Positions 22,001-32,359 of a stretch of 64,000 nt of DNA are shown piece after piece (positions within the stretch are counted from its first letter, which is position 1; every line of letters begins with the position of its first letter). Source of the stretch: Pollenia angustigena (lineage: Eukaryota; Arthropoda; Insecta; Diptera; Polleniidae); assembly GCA_930367215.1 (NCBI GenBank), contig OV884060.1, positions 182,973,253-183,037,252 of the forward strand. Reading direction: 5' to 3'. The notes below the pieces were generated by a model, which saw nothing but the letters and a program-made list of their open reading frames with translations, was not told the DNA's origin and ran no database searches. Made by a program: the position numbers and the translations under genes.

Positions 22001-25000
22001 GATGCCATTTGGATTGAGAAATGCAGCTCAAAGTTTTCAACGGGTAATGGATGAAGTCCATCGTGGTTTACCTTTTGTTTTCGTCTACATTAATGATGTT
22101 CTAGTTTTTTCAAAATCAACTTCTGAACATCTTGAGCACCTTAAGATTATATTTGTTCGATTCCAAGAATATGGTATTGTATTAAATCAAGGTAAATGTA
22201 GCTTCGGAAAAAGTGAAATTGATTTTCTTGGATTCAAATTATCTGCTGATGGTCTTCGTCCCACTCAAAGTAAAATATAATCTATAAAAAACTTTCCTAA
22301 GCCAATAAAATAATTAAGACGTTTTCTAGCAATGATTAATTTCTATAGACGTTTTTTACCCAATGCAGTTAAAGAACAAGCACCGCTAAATAATCTGCTG
22401 AAAAACTCAGTTAAAAATGATAAACGTTCTGTGATTTGGTGTCCCGAAATTGAAGAAGCCTTTGAAAACTGTAAATTAAGACTATCTAACTCTACTCTTT
22501 TATTCCATCCGATAAGTAATGCCGAGTTAGTTATTAAAGTTGATGCTTCTGATTTTGCAATCGGTGCCGCTTTGGAGCAAAAAGTTGATAATGAATTACA
22601 ACCATTATCATTCTTTACAAAAAAGTTGTCAGAAACGGAAAGGAAATATAGTACCTACGACAGGTAATTATTGGGAATTTATTTTGCTGTTAAATATTTT
22701 CGTGATTTTATAGAAGGTCGTGAATTTTCAGTACATACTGACCACAAACCACTTACCTTTGCATTTTCTCAAAAGCCCGAAAAAGCAAGTCCTCGTCAAC
22801 TACGACAATTAAACTTCATTGGACAATTTACTACAAATTTCGTTCATATTAAAGGCTCTGAAAACGTTGTAGCTGATGCCTTTTCACGTATCGAATCAAT
22901 ATCTCTTCTTGATTGTGATGAATTCACTTAACTTACAACTAATGTCTATTCCTGGTACAAAATTAAAAATATTTTGTGATATTTCAAATAATAATGTTTC
23001 AAGGCCCTATATTCCTAAAGAGATGAGGAAGTCGATTTTCAATGGATTGCATAATCTATCTCATCCTGGTGCTAAAGTTTCAACTAAACTCGTTTCTGAA
23101 CGTTATGTTTGGCCATTTATGAAACGCGATTGTAAAAATTGGGCGAAAATTTGTCAAGCTTGTCAGAAATCAAAAATTTCTCGTCATATTAAAAGCCCCA
23201 TTGGACACTTTCCTTTAGTTTCTCGTCGTTTTGCGGAAGTTCATATTGATTTGGTTGGTCCTCTTCCTCCATCAAATAATCAATGTTATTTGTTGACATG
23301 TGTGGATCGTTTTTCACGCTGGATGGAAGCTTTTCCAATGCCAAATAGTTTATCAGATACTATTTGTGAAACGTTTTTGAATGGATGGGTATCAAGATTT
23401 GGTTCTCCTGATGTAATTCACACCGATAGAGGACGTCAATTCACTTCAAATAATTTTCGCAGTTTAGCTCAATTTTTAGGAACAAGAATCAAATATTCTA
23501 CATCCTATCATTCACAATCAAATGGGTTAGTTGAACGATTACATAGAACGCTAAAAGCTTCAATCTCTTGTCATGAGGAATCGCAATGGACTAAAGTATT
23601 GCCGTTAGTTTTATTGGGCTTACGATCATCGACTAAAGATTCAATTAATCTTTCCCCCGCTGAAATGGTTTATGGGGAAATTCTTCATCTTCCCGGGCAA
23701 TTTTTCAATAATTTTACAACCTTGTTGAACAGTAACGATTTTGTAACTCATTTGCAGACTATTATCTCAAGAATCAAACCAACATCTTGTTCTAACAATT
23801 CTAAAACATCAATTTTTATTAACAAGAATTTAGAACGAAGCTCCCACGTATGGATAAGGAATGATAAAGTATTAAAACCACTTCAACACAAATTTCATGG
23901 TCCTTATAAATACTTTACTCTACAAATTGGAAACAAGACAGAAAATGTGTCAATTGATCGTTTAAAACCGGCCTTTCTCGAGCTAAATAATCTTGATACT
24001 GAAGATAGCATCGATAAAAAGGTTGCTGCTTATTTTACCAAACGAGATATTAAAACTGTATCGTTTTCACTAGGAGGGGGGTAATGTGGAGAAACACTTG
24101 TTTTAAATTTACTTGTTAAAAATTATTTTTGTATTTTTCATTTTTAATCTAACTTTCATTGATTTAATAATTTAATTTTTTTCATTTTTTGATTATTCTA
24201 ATTTTTATTTTTGTTAATAAAAGAACTAATTTTATTAAAATATTTTTATTAATAAATGTGTTTAATTAACATCACAACTTAATTTAAATGACTACATAAA
24301 AGCTTTTCCACATGTTGATTTAATAATTTGAGTTGGCTATTAAGTGAACTAAATCCTTCCAATTTAGTTATTATTTCACCAATATATCCGAAATTGAAAA
24401 ATGTAAAATTCAAAATTACACTTTAGATGCAGCAAAATTACCCGATTTAAATGAAATTACACCTGATATAAAATTGAAGTATTTTTTAATAAAAAGACAT
24501 TTACAAAGAAGCAAAAACACAAAAAGCTCATTAAAAAAGATCAATATTAATCAAACTTTTAAGATTCTTATTGTAATTTAAAATAACATTATTAAAACAT
24601 AAAATAAAACTCCTAAATAATGAGTTTAACTTCTGCTCATTGTCATTCATTTATAATGGGTGTTTTTTTTGGCCCCATAGAGCTTATGAAAAATTAGCTG
24701 TCAAACGATCTGTCATACTGCTCTTAATTTGGGTTCAGGAACATCATCATGAATAGATTCATGCTTGAACAACGCTACAAAATTATACAATTTACTTTGA
24801 AAATAAACCATCGATTTATTTAGAGAAAATAAATTATCAATTTGACTCCAAGGCCGTGCGATGTGACACCTCTTGATTGTTTTCCGTAGGGCTGTGAAGT
24901 TACTGGCTTATGCTGATAAACCAGCAACAATTGAAGTCTTGGAGGTAAACTTTGTTAATTTTATTCGTTACATGCAGCCATCAATGCTCGAAAAAGAGAA

Positions 25001-28000
25001 ACAAAATTGGCAGTGCCGGGTATCAATCTGTGATTAAAATTAATTTTTTTTTTGTTGTCTACTATTTTAAATTTCATGGTCTTAAAAAATACCCTTTATA
25101 CCTTATTTAGTAAAAAAATGCCTGCAGAGTTTTATACAACTATCCCTTTCGTAATTCAGATTTACAACTGTTAAGGGCGTTAAATATTCTTCAAACGTAA
25201 AGCATTAAAAACTTGCAGGATACAAATAAAATTAACTGAGTTGAGTTGTAAACCGTAATAGAGGCCTATATGTTCAAATATTGGAAACATATCTTCCCCA
25301 GGCTCGTTTTTAGTTTGAATAACTTGTTTCAATAAACTTCAGGTTCTAAATCACTATGATAGGCATCTTTATCCAAATATTTTTAATGATTGAAGTCTTT
25401 TCTTAAAAAGAGACCGAGACTTTGGTTCAGAAGACTTTGCATTTTTTTGGCGACAATATTTAAAAAGAAATAAATGTCATCACTAAAATCGAGTCTTAAT
25501 TTTATTTGGATATCTGAAGTAAGAATTTCAAATAACACCTGAATTACACCTAAGAGAAATTACCCACTATCTACCCACGACAGTTTAAAATTATACCAAA
25601 TTCGGGTAATTACCCACAAAGTGGCAACATTGATTTAATATTTCTTTTACTGTTTTTATTGCATAAGCATCGGTAGCAACAAGTTCTTCAATAACATTCT
25701 TAAATTGCTCAAAGTTTTTTGAATAGAATTCTGAAGCATCTATTCAGGTTCTCCTTCTTGTTAATACTGGATGCGGTGGTGACGGTACCAAGAGATACAT
25801 TTCATTAAAAATTGCAACTCGTGAAGGAGCCTTTAAAATATTTTTTCCCGTATGAAACCAATAAATCAATATTATCGAATTGGCTTCCAATTTTTTCTGC
25901 AAATTGGGTGTCACCCATGTGCCAAGCAAGTAACATGTAATAGTTTTGGATAAATCGTTTTAGGACAATTGGCAGCCTTAACCATGTAAGGTTAAGGCTG
26001 CATCGTTTAAAAATCGAAGGATCTTATGTCGAAATCTTGTATTTTAAGCAGAGCCCAAACAAATTTATTATTTGATTTAAAAAAAAAATTTTTTTTAAGA
26101 TTTGGAAATTTTATGAAGAATTTTTTTTTATAATATGAAAATTTGTAAAAATATATCACTCAAAAATGTTAAAATATTCAAAAATATGCATTTAAAACCA
26201 AAATATGTAAAAATATGCATTTTTTACCAAAATATGCAAAAACAAATCGATGCCATTTTAATGCAAATTTAATGACTCGGAAAGATAATTGGTCGACATC
26301 GATTTTAGACTATCGACAAAAAACATGCATTTGCATGGAAATCGCATCCCTAGTAAAGGCTAGATTACACTATTATACTTTGTATTAATACATGTCAAAA
26401 ACTCAAGTAATATGACAAAGTGTGATAGTGTGAATGCAATGTGTCACGAAATTGACAAGTATTAAGAAAAAAGTTTGACATCCCATACGACTTCATCGTT
26501 TTTTGAAACATTTCTAAACAATAATACTTTTCATTGGATCAGGGTTGCATTTTATTTCATGTGTGAGTGTTTATACGTTGTGTGATGGTCTGAACACAAA
26601 CTGTCATGTTACGTTAGATTTTTTGACAGTCGCAACAAAACTCATTAGATTTCTATCTCACAAAGTATTATGGAATACGTAAGACTTGTGAGATAGTGTA
26701 ATCTAGCCTTAATCAATATAATCATTATGGTAATAGGTGCAAAATCAACAAGTGGGTTGCTTGATTCTATGAATTTGGTATAAAATTGGTGATTAGAGAA
26801 AATTTTTAATTTTTTCTGTGAAAGTTTTTACTTAATAAGTAAACGCAAATTTTTATATATCGTCGGCTTAATATGCAAACCTGCTAACTCCCTTTCAACA
26901 AATTTTTCAGGAAACACTTTTTATTTTTCCTATTTGCTGCTTGAGAGGACAACCAAAAATATAGTTGATTTGACCCATTTCAAGGCTCAAATTGAAAAAA
27001 AATACATGCTGGTCGACGAGGCATATCTTTCTCTTCCATACGGCATCAAAATCTCAATTTACTTAAAAAGTTGATTTAGCAGGTTTACATAATAAGCCGA
27101 CGATATGTTAATAATTACTTTACATATAAACTAAATATGGGACTGTAAATTTGTCTGTTAAACATGTAAAAAATCTTGAAGTCAAATAAATTTTTTACTT
27201 TTTTTCTTTATGTCCTCTATTTTTATTTTTAAAGCTGGTCGCCTTACAATATCATATAATTTTTACTACATTTCGAAATGTCCTTTTTTTTAAAAAAATA
27301 TGGTCACCGTTTCGGTATAAAAATAAAATAAATATTTTAAAGAGTAAAAATATTAAAAGTTTTAACACTTGCGCTAATGGAAAAAGTATTTGTCTACTTA
27401 AACGAAAAAAAAGGAAATTCTTTCCGAGAATAAAGCCTTCCTTGTTCAAAAGAGAATGTCAAAAGCAGACATGTCTGAAAAGACTTCGTGTAAACTCCCT
27501 CATATAAAAAACGAAGCTACAAACAAAACAAGCTATAAATGATTAAAATCTGTTAACAACTTTTGATTTTATTAAGAATATCAAAAAACGCAATATTTGT
27601 ATAGGAGCACCCCTAAAAAGTGGCGATAAGGGGAAAGTATGGCTCGAGAAAAATTGTCGATTTCAAGCACAGTGTAATTAGTGTTGAATAAATAAATGTA
27701 GATTTGGTAGATTTTTAAAAAAATACCCTAAAACGATAAAATATGAATTAGCTTTTTACACAGCTTTCTTTAAAGAAAAATGGAAATTAAAAAAAATAAT
27801 AGGGGCTTTAAAAATCTTGACGAGCAGTGAAAGTTCTTGAAAATCAAGACCATCTGGCAAGCCTATTCTCCACCCAGAGCAGTTTTACCTATAAAAATTG
27901 ATTTTTAAATGGCGAATCGATATTTAGAAAAGTTTTAACGTATTCATATCGTTATCTTATTTTAAAAATATGTAATTATGTATATAAATGGATAAAAATT

Positions 28001-28694
28001 AAAAAAAAAAAATGTTTTATTACTTTATATCTGTAGTTTTTTATTTATTATTTTTTGGGAGAAATTAAAAATGATCCGCCTTGTATAAAGCTCTCGGAAT
28101 AATTTACATTGTAGATAAAATTTTTAGTTATTTTAAGTTTTTTGTATGAAAATTTATTTAAATAAAAATTTGTACAATAGAAACAACTACATATGTGCAT
28201 ACATATACTCACCCATCTAAACGATGTATCAAAATATCATAGATATCCCAACGAAATTTCGATTTCTTTACTTCGTTTTTAGACGATCTTGCATTAACAA
28301 AATTTGGATTTTGATTTGTCTTAAAGTTATTATGAACTTTATCGTTTTTATATTCTGGAAAAAATGGATTTTCCCGAAATACTGTCTCATTATCAGGCAA
28401 CCAAAATTCGGCCTTCAATACATATCCAATTGTCAGAGATTCATAAGGCAAATCGACTGGTATACCTATGCCACCGATGAACTAATAAATTAATTAGATT
28501 AAGTACTTAATTTAATAAAAAAAAAATGTGTATAGTTAGATTTAAGTTAAGTATAAACAAACCTGATGTCTAGTTGGTGCTTGACGGGGAAATATTAAAA
28601 ATCTTTTATTTCTTAATAACTTGGAATTACTAAATAATTGTTGATTTATGATACAAAGGAACAATATTATTATCTTACTACTTGTTTTCCGCAT
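16027..28694 (-). CDS. DM4/DM12-family secreted protein (four exons, 12 kb intron)
   Basis: Predicted secreted protein of 219 residues in an insect family of unknown function. Exons on the minus strand: 28563-28694, 28213-28481, 16228-16338, 16027-16174; phases 0, 2 and 2 agree at every junction and all introns are GT-AG (78, 11,874 and 53 bp). The N-terminus MRKTSSKIIILFLCIINQQ is a signal peptide; KRFLIFPRQAPTRHQFIGG follows, as is usual near the start of this family. The second half has HRLDGYGYKGQECLLRAICE, then CSVYDCNLSILDMFSKI, giving the conserved cysteines. The large intron holds nested transposons, yet the glycine codon split between exons 2 and 3 is intact. A partial upstream copy is a pseudogene. 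Confidence 0.88.
16359..16383. repeat. (TA)n microsatellite
   Basis: About 12 uninterrupted TA units, 20 bases upstream (in gene sense) of exon 3 of the DM4/DM12 gene. Confidence 0.95.
16390..17102 (+). mobile_element. 5'-truncated non-LTR retrotransposon with poly(A)
   Basis: A 128-residue open frame (16426-16809) starting MQNKALKIVYNLPLLYSTIL, with LPIYGLHEYQVLVFVFKCIN and ending ...HLYNIIETLLI, looks like the C-terminal region after the reverse transcriptase domain in Jockey/CR1-type non-LTR elements. It is followed by a ~290-bp 3' UTR and an A-run ending at 17102. The catalytic domain is absent, so it is a dead-on-arrival copy. No clear target duplication. Confidence 0.7.
17103..17180 (-). 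mobile_element. DINE-1-like 3' end fragment
   Basis: CAAGTAAGAGTGTAATATTCGG followed by the hairpin partner CTATGCCGAAT is the reverse of the element tail seen at 6401-6436 and repeated at 30056. Confidence 0.5.
17181..19449. other. Intron 2 of the DM4/DM12 gene, unclassified repeats
   Basis: AT-rich. 18575-18700 is a cluster of degenerate ACCGATACCGATA motifs; 18703-18810 has GGTGACCATTCGTCC with T- and A-runs, and a similar motif is at 19307-19345. A short frame at 18832-19080 (KATDDIAKSIFTIHEKKN) is not recognised. No exon of the surrounding gene is expected here. Confidence 0.4.
20031..20230 (+). repeat. 5' LTR of the gypsy element
   Basis: Starts TGTGGAGAAACAC and ends AACATCACA. It carries AATAAA-like motifs near its end. 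It differs from the 3' LTR by an 8-bp indel and only a few substitutions, so the insertion is fairly young. Confidence 0.93.
20283..21002 (+). pseudogene. gag of the gypsy element (interrupted)
   Basis: A 239-residue frame starting 52 bp after the 5' LTR. It has the capsid-type pattern (residues about 35-170: PPFWKENSKLWFMQIESIF, QLGDQKPSHFLQVMRNL, LFLEQLPEDVRSIL) typical of insect gypsy Gag. A TAA at 21000 precedes an in-frame tail with CWYHNRFAEKALQC...PC, the unusual Cys/His motif that in several insect gypsy families stands where a zinc knuckle would be, so the stop appears to be a mutation. Confidence 0.85.
21059..24084 (+). pseudogene. pol of the gypsy element (protease-RT-RNaseH-integrase, broken)
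   Basis: Frame pieces in order: 21059-21772 has the aspartic protease motif LVDTGADVSVIP; 21762-22280 has RT motifs (FSKLDLVRASYQIPV, PFGLYEFLKMPFGLRNA) but VYINDVLVF where an aspartate pair is expected; 22332-22667 has KVDASDFAIGAAL; 22671-22931 RNase H with HTDHKPLTFAF; 22876-24081 integrase with H-H-C-C (residues in HNLSHPGA...CQACQ), then D, D, E in IDLVGPL, HTDRGRQF and NGLVERLHR. It has a frame change near 21765, stops at 22278, 22311 and 22665, and another frame change near 22920. It cannot make a polyprotein. Confidence 0.9.
24085..24276 (+). repeat. 3' LTR of the gypsy element
   Basis: 192 bp, same ends as the 5' LTR (TGTGGAGAAACAC...AACATCACA), missing 8 bp near its position 45. 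It is followed directly by the target duplication ACTT. Confidence 0.93.
24655..25035 (+). pseudogene. Internally deleted mariner-like transposase remnant
   Basis: The start has ATTCATGCTTGAACAACGC reading MLEQRYKIIQFT, the N-terminal pattern of mariner-type transposases. About 100 bp later a frame reads LLAYADKPATIEVLEVNFVN, then FIRYMQPSMLEKEKQNWQCR, their usual C-terminal segment. The whole catalytic core is missing, so this is a deletion derivative. Clear TIRs are not resolved. It lies inside the hAT element. Confidence 0.6.
25620..25930 (-). pseudogene. hAT transposase fragment
   Basis: The minus strand reads in two alternating frames: GDTQFAEKIGSQFDNI, then KAPSRVAIFNEMYLLVPSPP followed by HPVLTRRRT-stop-IDASEFYSKNFEQFKNVIEE. 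Insect hAT transposases have a P-P-x-P-V-x-T-R-W-G-T-W block here; both tryptophan codons have changed, one to a stop. It identifies the surrounding element as hAT. Confidence 0.65.
26357..26709 (+). mobile_element. MITE, AGGCTAGATTACAC ends, TAA target
   Basis: Perfect TIRs AGGCTAGATTACACT / AGTGTAATCTAGCCT and a TAA duplication (26354-26356, 26710-26712) indicate a PIF/Harbinger-type MITE. It inserted into the right-hand 8-bp duplication of the hAT element. The second copy is at 2900-3261. Confidence 0.88.
26821..28212. other. Distal part of DM4/DM12 intron 2
   Basis: AT-rich with no coding signal. Two inverted 12-16 bp matches (around 26860 and 27075: TTTTTATATATCGTCGGC / GCCGACGATAT) bracket about 230 bp and may be a small TIR element. 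27285-27312 (TATGGTCACCG) is the inverse of 18703. The donor site of exon 2 is at 28207-28212 (GTGAGT on the minus strand). Confidence 0.4.
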
Positions 28695-28971
28695 TATGAA
28701 AGTTCTAAGACTGTTTCAATAGTCTGAAATGAAAAATAACTTTATGTGAAGTTTGAGCAAAAAAAGTAGTTACAACAATGTAATGAAGAAGTCATTGTTA
28801 AGTAATTAACACCTTGTTCAAAAATATTGCAAGTTGCAGAATTTTTTAAGTTTTTTTTTCAAATCAGTCAATTTGGTATGACTTTTTCAGTCTGACGATA
28901 GGAACACAGTGGGGATCACATTTTGATCTACTTTGCTTAAATTTTTGTGAAAAAAGTTTTTTATTAATAAA

Positions 28972-29394
28972 AACAAGTGGGAGAGCCATATTAAGCAAGT
29001 TTGTATAAATAAATACATGTGGGATTGAACAGTACGGGAATTCCCGGCTTCCCGGGAAATTTAGAAAACAAAAACTTTAGGAAATCTACGTGCGACTAGT
29101 GTCTTTAGTTGTTTTATCCAACTAAATTTCACCACAATATTAAAATTTGCTGCACTTAAGGACATTTACATAGTATATGTCCTATATATATTTAAAACAC
29201 GCTGGGCCGATTTTGATGAAATTTTTAGGGAATCTTCAAAATATTCAGGCGGGTGACACTGTGAAGTCTGATTTTTGAATTTCGGTCTGTGGGCGGAGAG
29301 GCGTGCTGAATCCAATTTTCATATTGCACCACCAATGGTATACATATATTTATTTTTTTTTTTGCTTTTTTTTTTTTTTTTTTTTTTTGAAAAC
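28972..29394. repeat. Dispersed repeat separating the two DM4/DM12 copies
   Basis: 28980-29165 (ATACATGTGGGATTG, GGGAATTCCCGG, TATCCAACTAAATTTCACC) is repeated at 32045-32240. It ends near a T-run at 29350-29390, directly before the duplicated gene fragment. Confidence 0.65.
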
Positions 29395-30056
29395 ATTAAC
29401 AAAATTTGGATTTTGATTTGTCTTAAAGTTATTATGAACTTTATCGTTTTTATATTCTCGAAAATATGGATTTTCCTAAAATACTGTCTCATTATCAGGC
29501 AACCAAAATTCGGCCTTCAATACATATCCAATTGTCAGAGATTCATAAGGAAAATCGACTGGTATACCTATCCCACCGATGAACTAATAAATTAATTAGA
29601 TTAAGTACTAAATTTAATGAAAAAAAAATGTGTATAGTTAGATTTAAGTTAAGTACAAACAAACCTGATGTTTAGTTGGTGCTTGCCGGGGAAATATTAA
29701 AAATCTTTTATTTCTTAATAACTTGGAATTACTAAATAATTGTTGATTTATGATACAAAGGAACAATATTATTATCTTACTACTTGTTTTCCGCATTATG
29801 AAAATTCTAAGACTGTTTCAATAGTCTGAAATGAAAAATAACTTTATGTGAAGTTTGAAGCAAAAAAAGTAGTTACAACAATGTAATGATTAAGTAATTA
29901 CCACCTTGTTCAAAAATATTGCAAGTTGCAGAATTTTTTATTTTTCAAATCAGTCAATTTGGTATGACTTTTTCAGTGTGACGATAGGAACACAGTGGGG
30001 ATCACATTTTAATCTACTTTGCTTAAATTTTTGTGGAAAAAGTTTTTTATTAATAA
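29395..30056 (-). pseudogene. Partial duplicate of the DM4/DM12 gene (exons 1-2)
   Basis: Exon 1 copy at 29665-29796 (132 bp, open, same signal peptide), intron 1, and the first 189 bp of exon 2 at 29395-29583, plus about 260 bp of 5' flank, repeat 28294-28972. The exon 2 copy has TAG where the parent has CGG (after DNETVF) and is cut off at 29395 by T-rich DNA, so no full protein is possible. Several substitutions and small indels separate the copies. The duplicated flank may include a second promoter. Confidence 0.88.
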
Positions 30057-30765
30057 CAAGTAAGAGTGCTATATACGGCTGTGCCGAATTTTATATACCC
30101 TTCACCATTGTGCGAGCAGAATACAGAGCAACTAGACAAAAACTAAATAAAACTGGTAAATATTTTTTTTAAATAAGAGACAACCGGTTTTGAACTTCGC
30201 TTTTCATAAGAGCCCAGAATATATACCTTATAGGGTGTAGGATCAATATTGTACACAGAAAAAATTATTAGTAGTTTTTTATCAATAAAAAAAATTATTT
30301 AAACTTAATTAATGTGATAATTGAATCAATTATTTTTTTTTTTTTTGTTGAACGAAAATTAAAAATATAATTTTGATTTAATTAACATTTTACTTGTTTT
30401 GAAATAAATTTTTAATTAAAATAATAATCAAATAACAAAAAATTATTTCGTTTAAAATAAAATAATTTAAATTTGTGAAATTGTTTTTGGAAATTGTCAA
30501 AATCAATCAACACATTGTTTGAAACGGCAAAGTTTTTTGATAATTTTTTTAATTAAAATTAAAAATATCATTTATTGAAAAAAAAATATTCAAAATATTA
30601 AATTTTTACAATTTTTAGTAATCAACATAATCATTTTGGTAATAGGTGCAAAATCAACAAATGGGTTGCTTGATTCTATCAATTTGGTATAAAATTGGTG
30701 ATTAGAGAAAATTTTTAATTTTTTCTGTGTAGAAATTACAGTTCGGTGAAGGGTATAAAAAGAGT
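30055..30765 (-). mobile_element. DINE-1-like element interrupted by a MITE
   Basis: The right-to-left order is head (GGGTATA, CTTCACCGAACTG), AGCCCAGAATATATACC block, and tail hairpin with CTTACTTGTT at 30056-30090. The MITE at 30254-30729 splits it. Confidence 0.65.
30254..30729. mobile_element. TA-target MITE, CACAG-ended, intact
   Basis: TIRs CACAGAAAAAATTA / TTAATTTTTTCTGTG are flanked by TA at 30252-30253 and 30730-30731. It is the uninterrupted counterpart of the copy at 19450-26820 and serves as the reference for reading that nest. Confidence 0.88.
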
Positions 30766-30782
30766 AATTTTTGGGAATTCAG

Positions 30783-30977
30783 GGGTCTAATCACCGCATT
30801 CGAAACTATCGTATCGAATAAACTATTGAATTTTTTGCATACGATAGTCACTGGCGTATCGAATGAAAACTCGATAAATGTAATTTCGAGTTACTCGATG
30901 TCGAATGCTGTTATTTCAGCATAATAAATAATAATTTCGATCAATTTTGCTCGATATCGTATGCGGTGATTAGACCC
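30783..30977. mobile_element. MITE with CAG target duplication
   Basis: TIRs GGGTCTAATCACCGCAT / ATGCGGTGATTAGACCC enclose TCGA-rich DNA; CAG is duplicated (30780-30782, 30978-30980). The diverged repeat at 31252-31290 has the empty site GATTCAGTATTTCGG. Confidence 0.88.
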
Positions 30978-31880
30978 CAGTATTTCGGTTATAACTCATA
31001 AAAATTTCCGATATTTTGGTATATAAGTCATATACATAGGACATATGGCAGCCCTAAAATTTAGGTTTTTATAAAACTTTTGATGTTTTTAGCCCATTTT
31101 TGGAGTATTTCGCTCATAAATTACCCTAACCGATTTGATATTTTTATATACCGACGTGTTAAGGAAGAATTTTACCATTTACGTAAGTTATATTTATATA
31201 TAAACATTTATATATACTTGTAGACATATATTTTAACAAAGTTAATTATAAAAAAGAGTAATTTTTGGGGATTCAGTATTTCGGTTATAACTCAGCCATT
31301 TTTTAACCGCTTTGACAGATTTATATACCAACGTGTTGAAGAAGAAATTTACCATTTACTTGAGTAATAAAGCTTGGACTCGGGGAGATCTATGGTTCCC
31401 GAAAGTGGGTATTTAAAAAAAAAGAAATTTAATTTTGGTCATAACTTTTTTGTATCTGAACCGATTTTCCCGAGTTTTGTATAAAATATGTTCTACTAAA
31501 AATTTCCAATATTTTGGTATATAAGTCATATCCATAGGACATATGGCAGCCCTTAAATTTTTTTTGTACGGGAAGTACCACGCCCACTTCTCCAATCCCG
31601 CCCACATTTTGTAGGATGGTGTGTATTGGCAACCTTAATGTATGTACCTAATTTGGAAACTTTGGCTTTTGCCGTTCCCCAGATCTGCAGCAAAAAGTAA
31701 TAAAAATACAACAACCACAGGGGATTTTTGGAAAAAATTAGAGGTAGTCGTGGTTTTTTACTCATATCTCAGCCATTTGTGGACCGATCTTGCTGAATTT
31801 CAATAGCAAACAATTCCGGACCAAATGTGACATAAATGTATAATAACCTGGCCCCCATCATATATGGGGTCTTCGGAAAA
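30978..31880. repeat. Duplicated AT-rich segment
   Basis: AAGAGTAATTTTTGGG...TTCAGTATTTCGG and CATAGGACATATGGCAGCCC each occur twice (30765/31255 and 31040/31535), so this stretch contains two diverged ~490-bp copies. No genes are seen; minus-strand frames at 31413-31765 are low-complexity shadows. Confidence 0.55.
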
Positions 31881-32045
31881 TCCATTTCAACGGACAGACG
31901 GACATGGTTAAATCAACTTCGCTCCTCATAAGGACCCAGAATATATATACTTTATAGAGTCTAATATCAATATTGAAGAAATTACAAACGGAATGACAAA
32001 CTTATATATACCCTTTTTACCTTCGGTGAAGAGCTTAAAAACAAG
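31880..32045 (-). mobile_element. DINE-1-like fragment
   Basis: ACGGACAGACGGACATGG, then TAAGGACCCAGAATATATA and GGAATGACAAACTTATATATA are the inverse of the head block at 5290-5410. Confidence 0.6.
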
Positions 32046-32359
32046 TAGGTGAGCTATATTAAGTAAGTTATATAAATAAATACATGTGGGATTGGACAGT
32101 ACGGGAATTCCCGGATTCCCGGAAAATTTAGAAAAAAAAAACATTTTAAACTTTAGTAAATCTACGTGCGACTCATGTCTTTAGTTGTTTTATCCAACTA
32201 AATTTCACCACAATATTAAAGCTTGCTGCATTTAAGGCTCATTAAGATGATTTTCGAGAATGGTCTTTACACATGTTTTTCAAAACGAGATATCAAACTC
32301 TTAAATAGGTTATGTAGTTCCAAAGATATTATAAAAAAAAAACAATATCAAAATTTTAA

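Larger units (their letters stand above)
20031..24276 (+). mobile_element. Ty3/gypsy LTR retrotransposon, inactive copy
   Basis: A 4.25 kb element with TG...CA LTRs (200 and 192 bp), 4-bp duplication ACTT (20027-20030, 24277-24280), a primer-binding-like TGGTGACCCCG at 20237 just after the 5' LTR, and a purine tract AGGAGGGGGG just before the 3' LTR. Domain order is gag, protease, reverse transcriptase, RNase H, integrase, as in Ty3/gypsy. There is no envelope gene. Stops and frame changes make it non-autonomous. Confidence 0.95.
19810..26352 (-). mobile_element. hAT element, degenerate, host of a gypsy insertion
   Basis: TIRs TAGGGATGAGATTT / AAATCGCATCCCTA, with subterminal repeats of AAAATATGCA-type motifs at both ends, mark a hAT element. 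The 8-bp duplication GTAATCAA lies at 19802-19809; its right copy starts at 26353 and was later split by a TAA-target MITE. A decayed transposase on the minus strand (25620-25930) supports the class. The gypsy element at 20031-24276 and a mariner-like remnant are inside. Confidence 0.85.
19450..26820. mobile_element. CACAG-ended MITE split by a hAT insertion
   Basis: Its left part (19450-19809) and right part (about 26713-26820) together reproduce the uninterrupted element at 30254-30729, for example AGTTTTTTATCAAT on the left and GGTAATAGGTGCAAAATC on the right. The ends are CACAGAAAC and TTTTTTCTGTG. It is the oldest layer of the nest. Confidence 0.85.

Noticed and set aside
18703..27312. 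An outer element with CGGTGACCAT / ATGGTCACCG ends enclosing the whole nest
   Set aside because: Ends are short and decayed, a similar motif also occurs at 19307, and no clear target duplication is seen; left unresolved.
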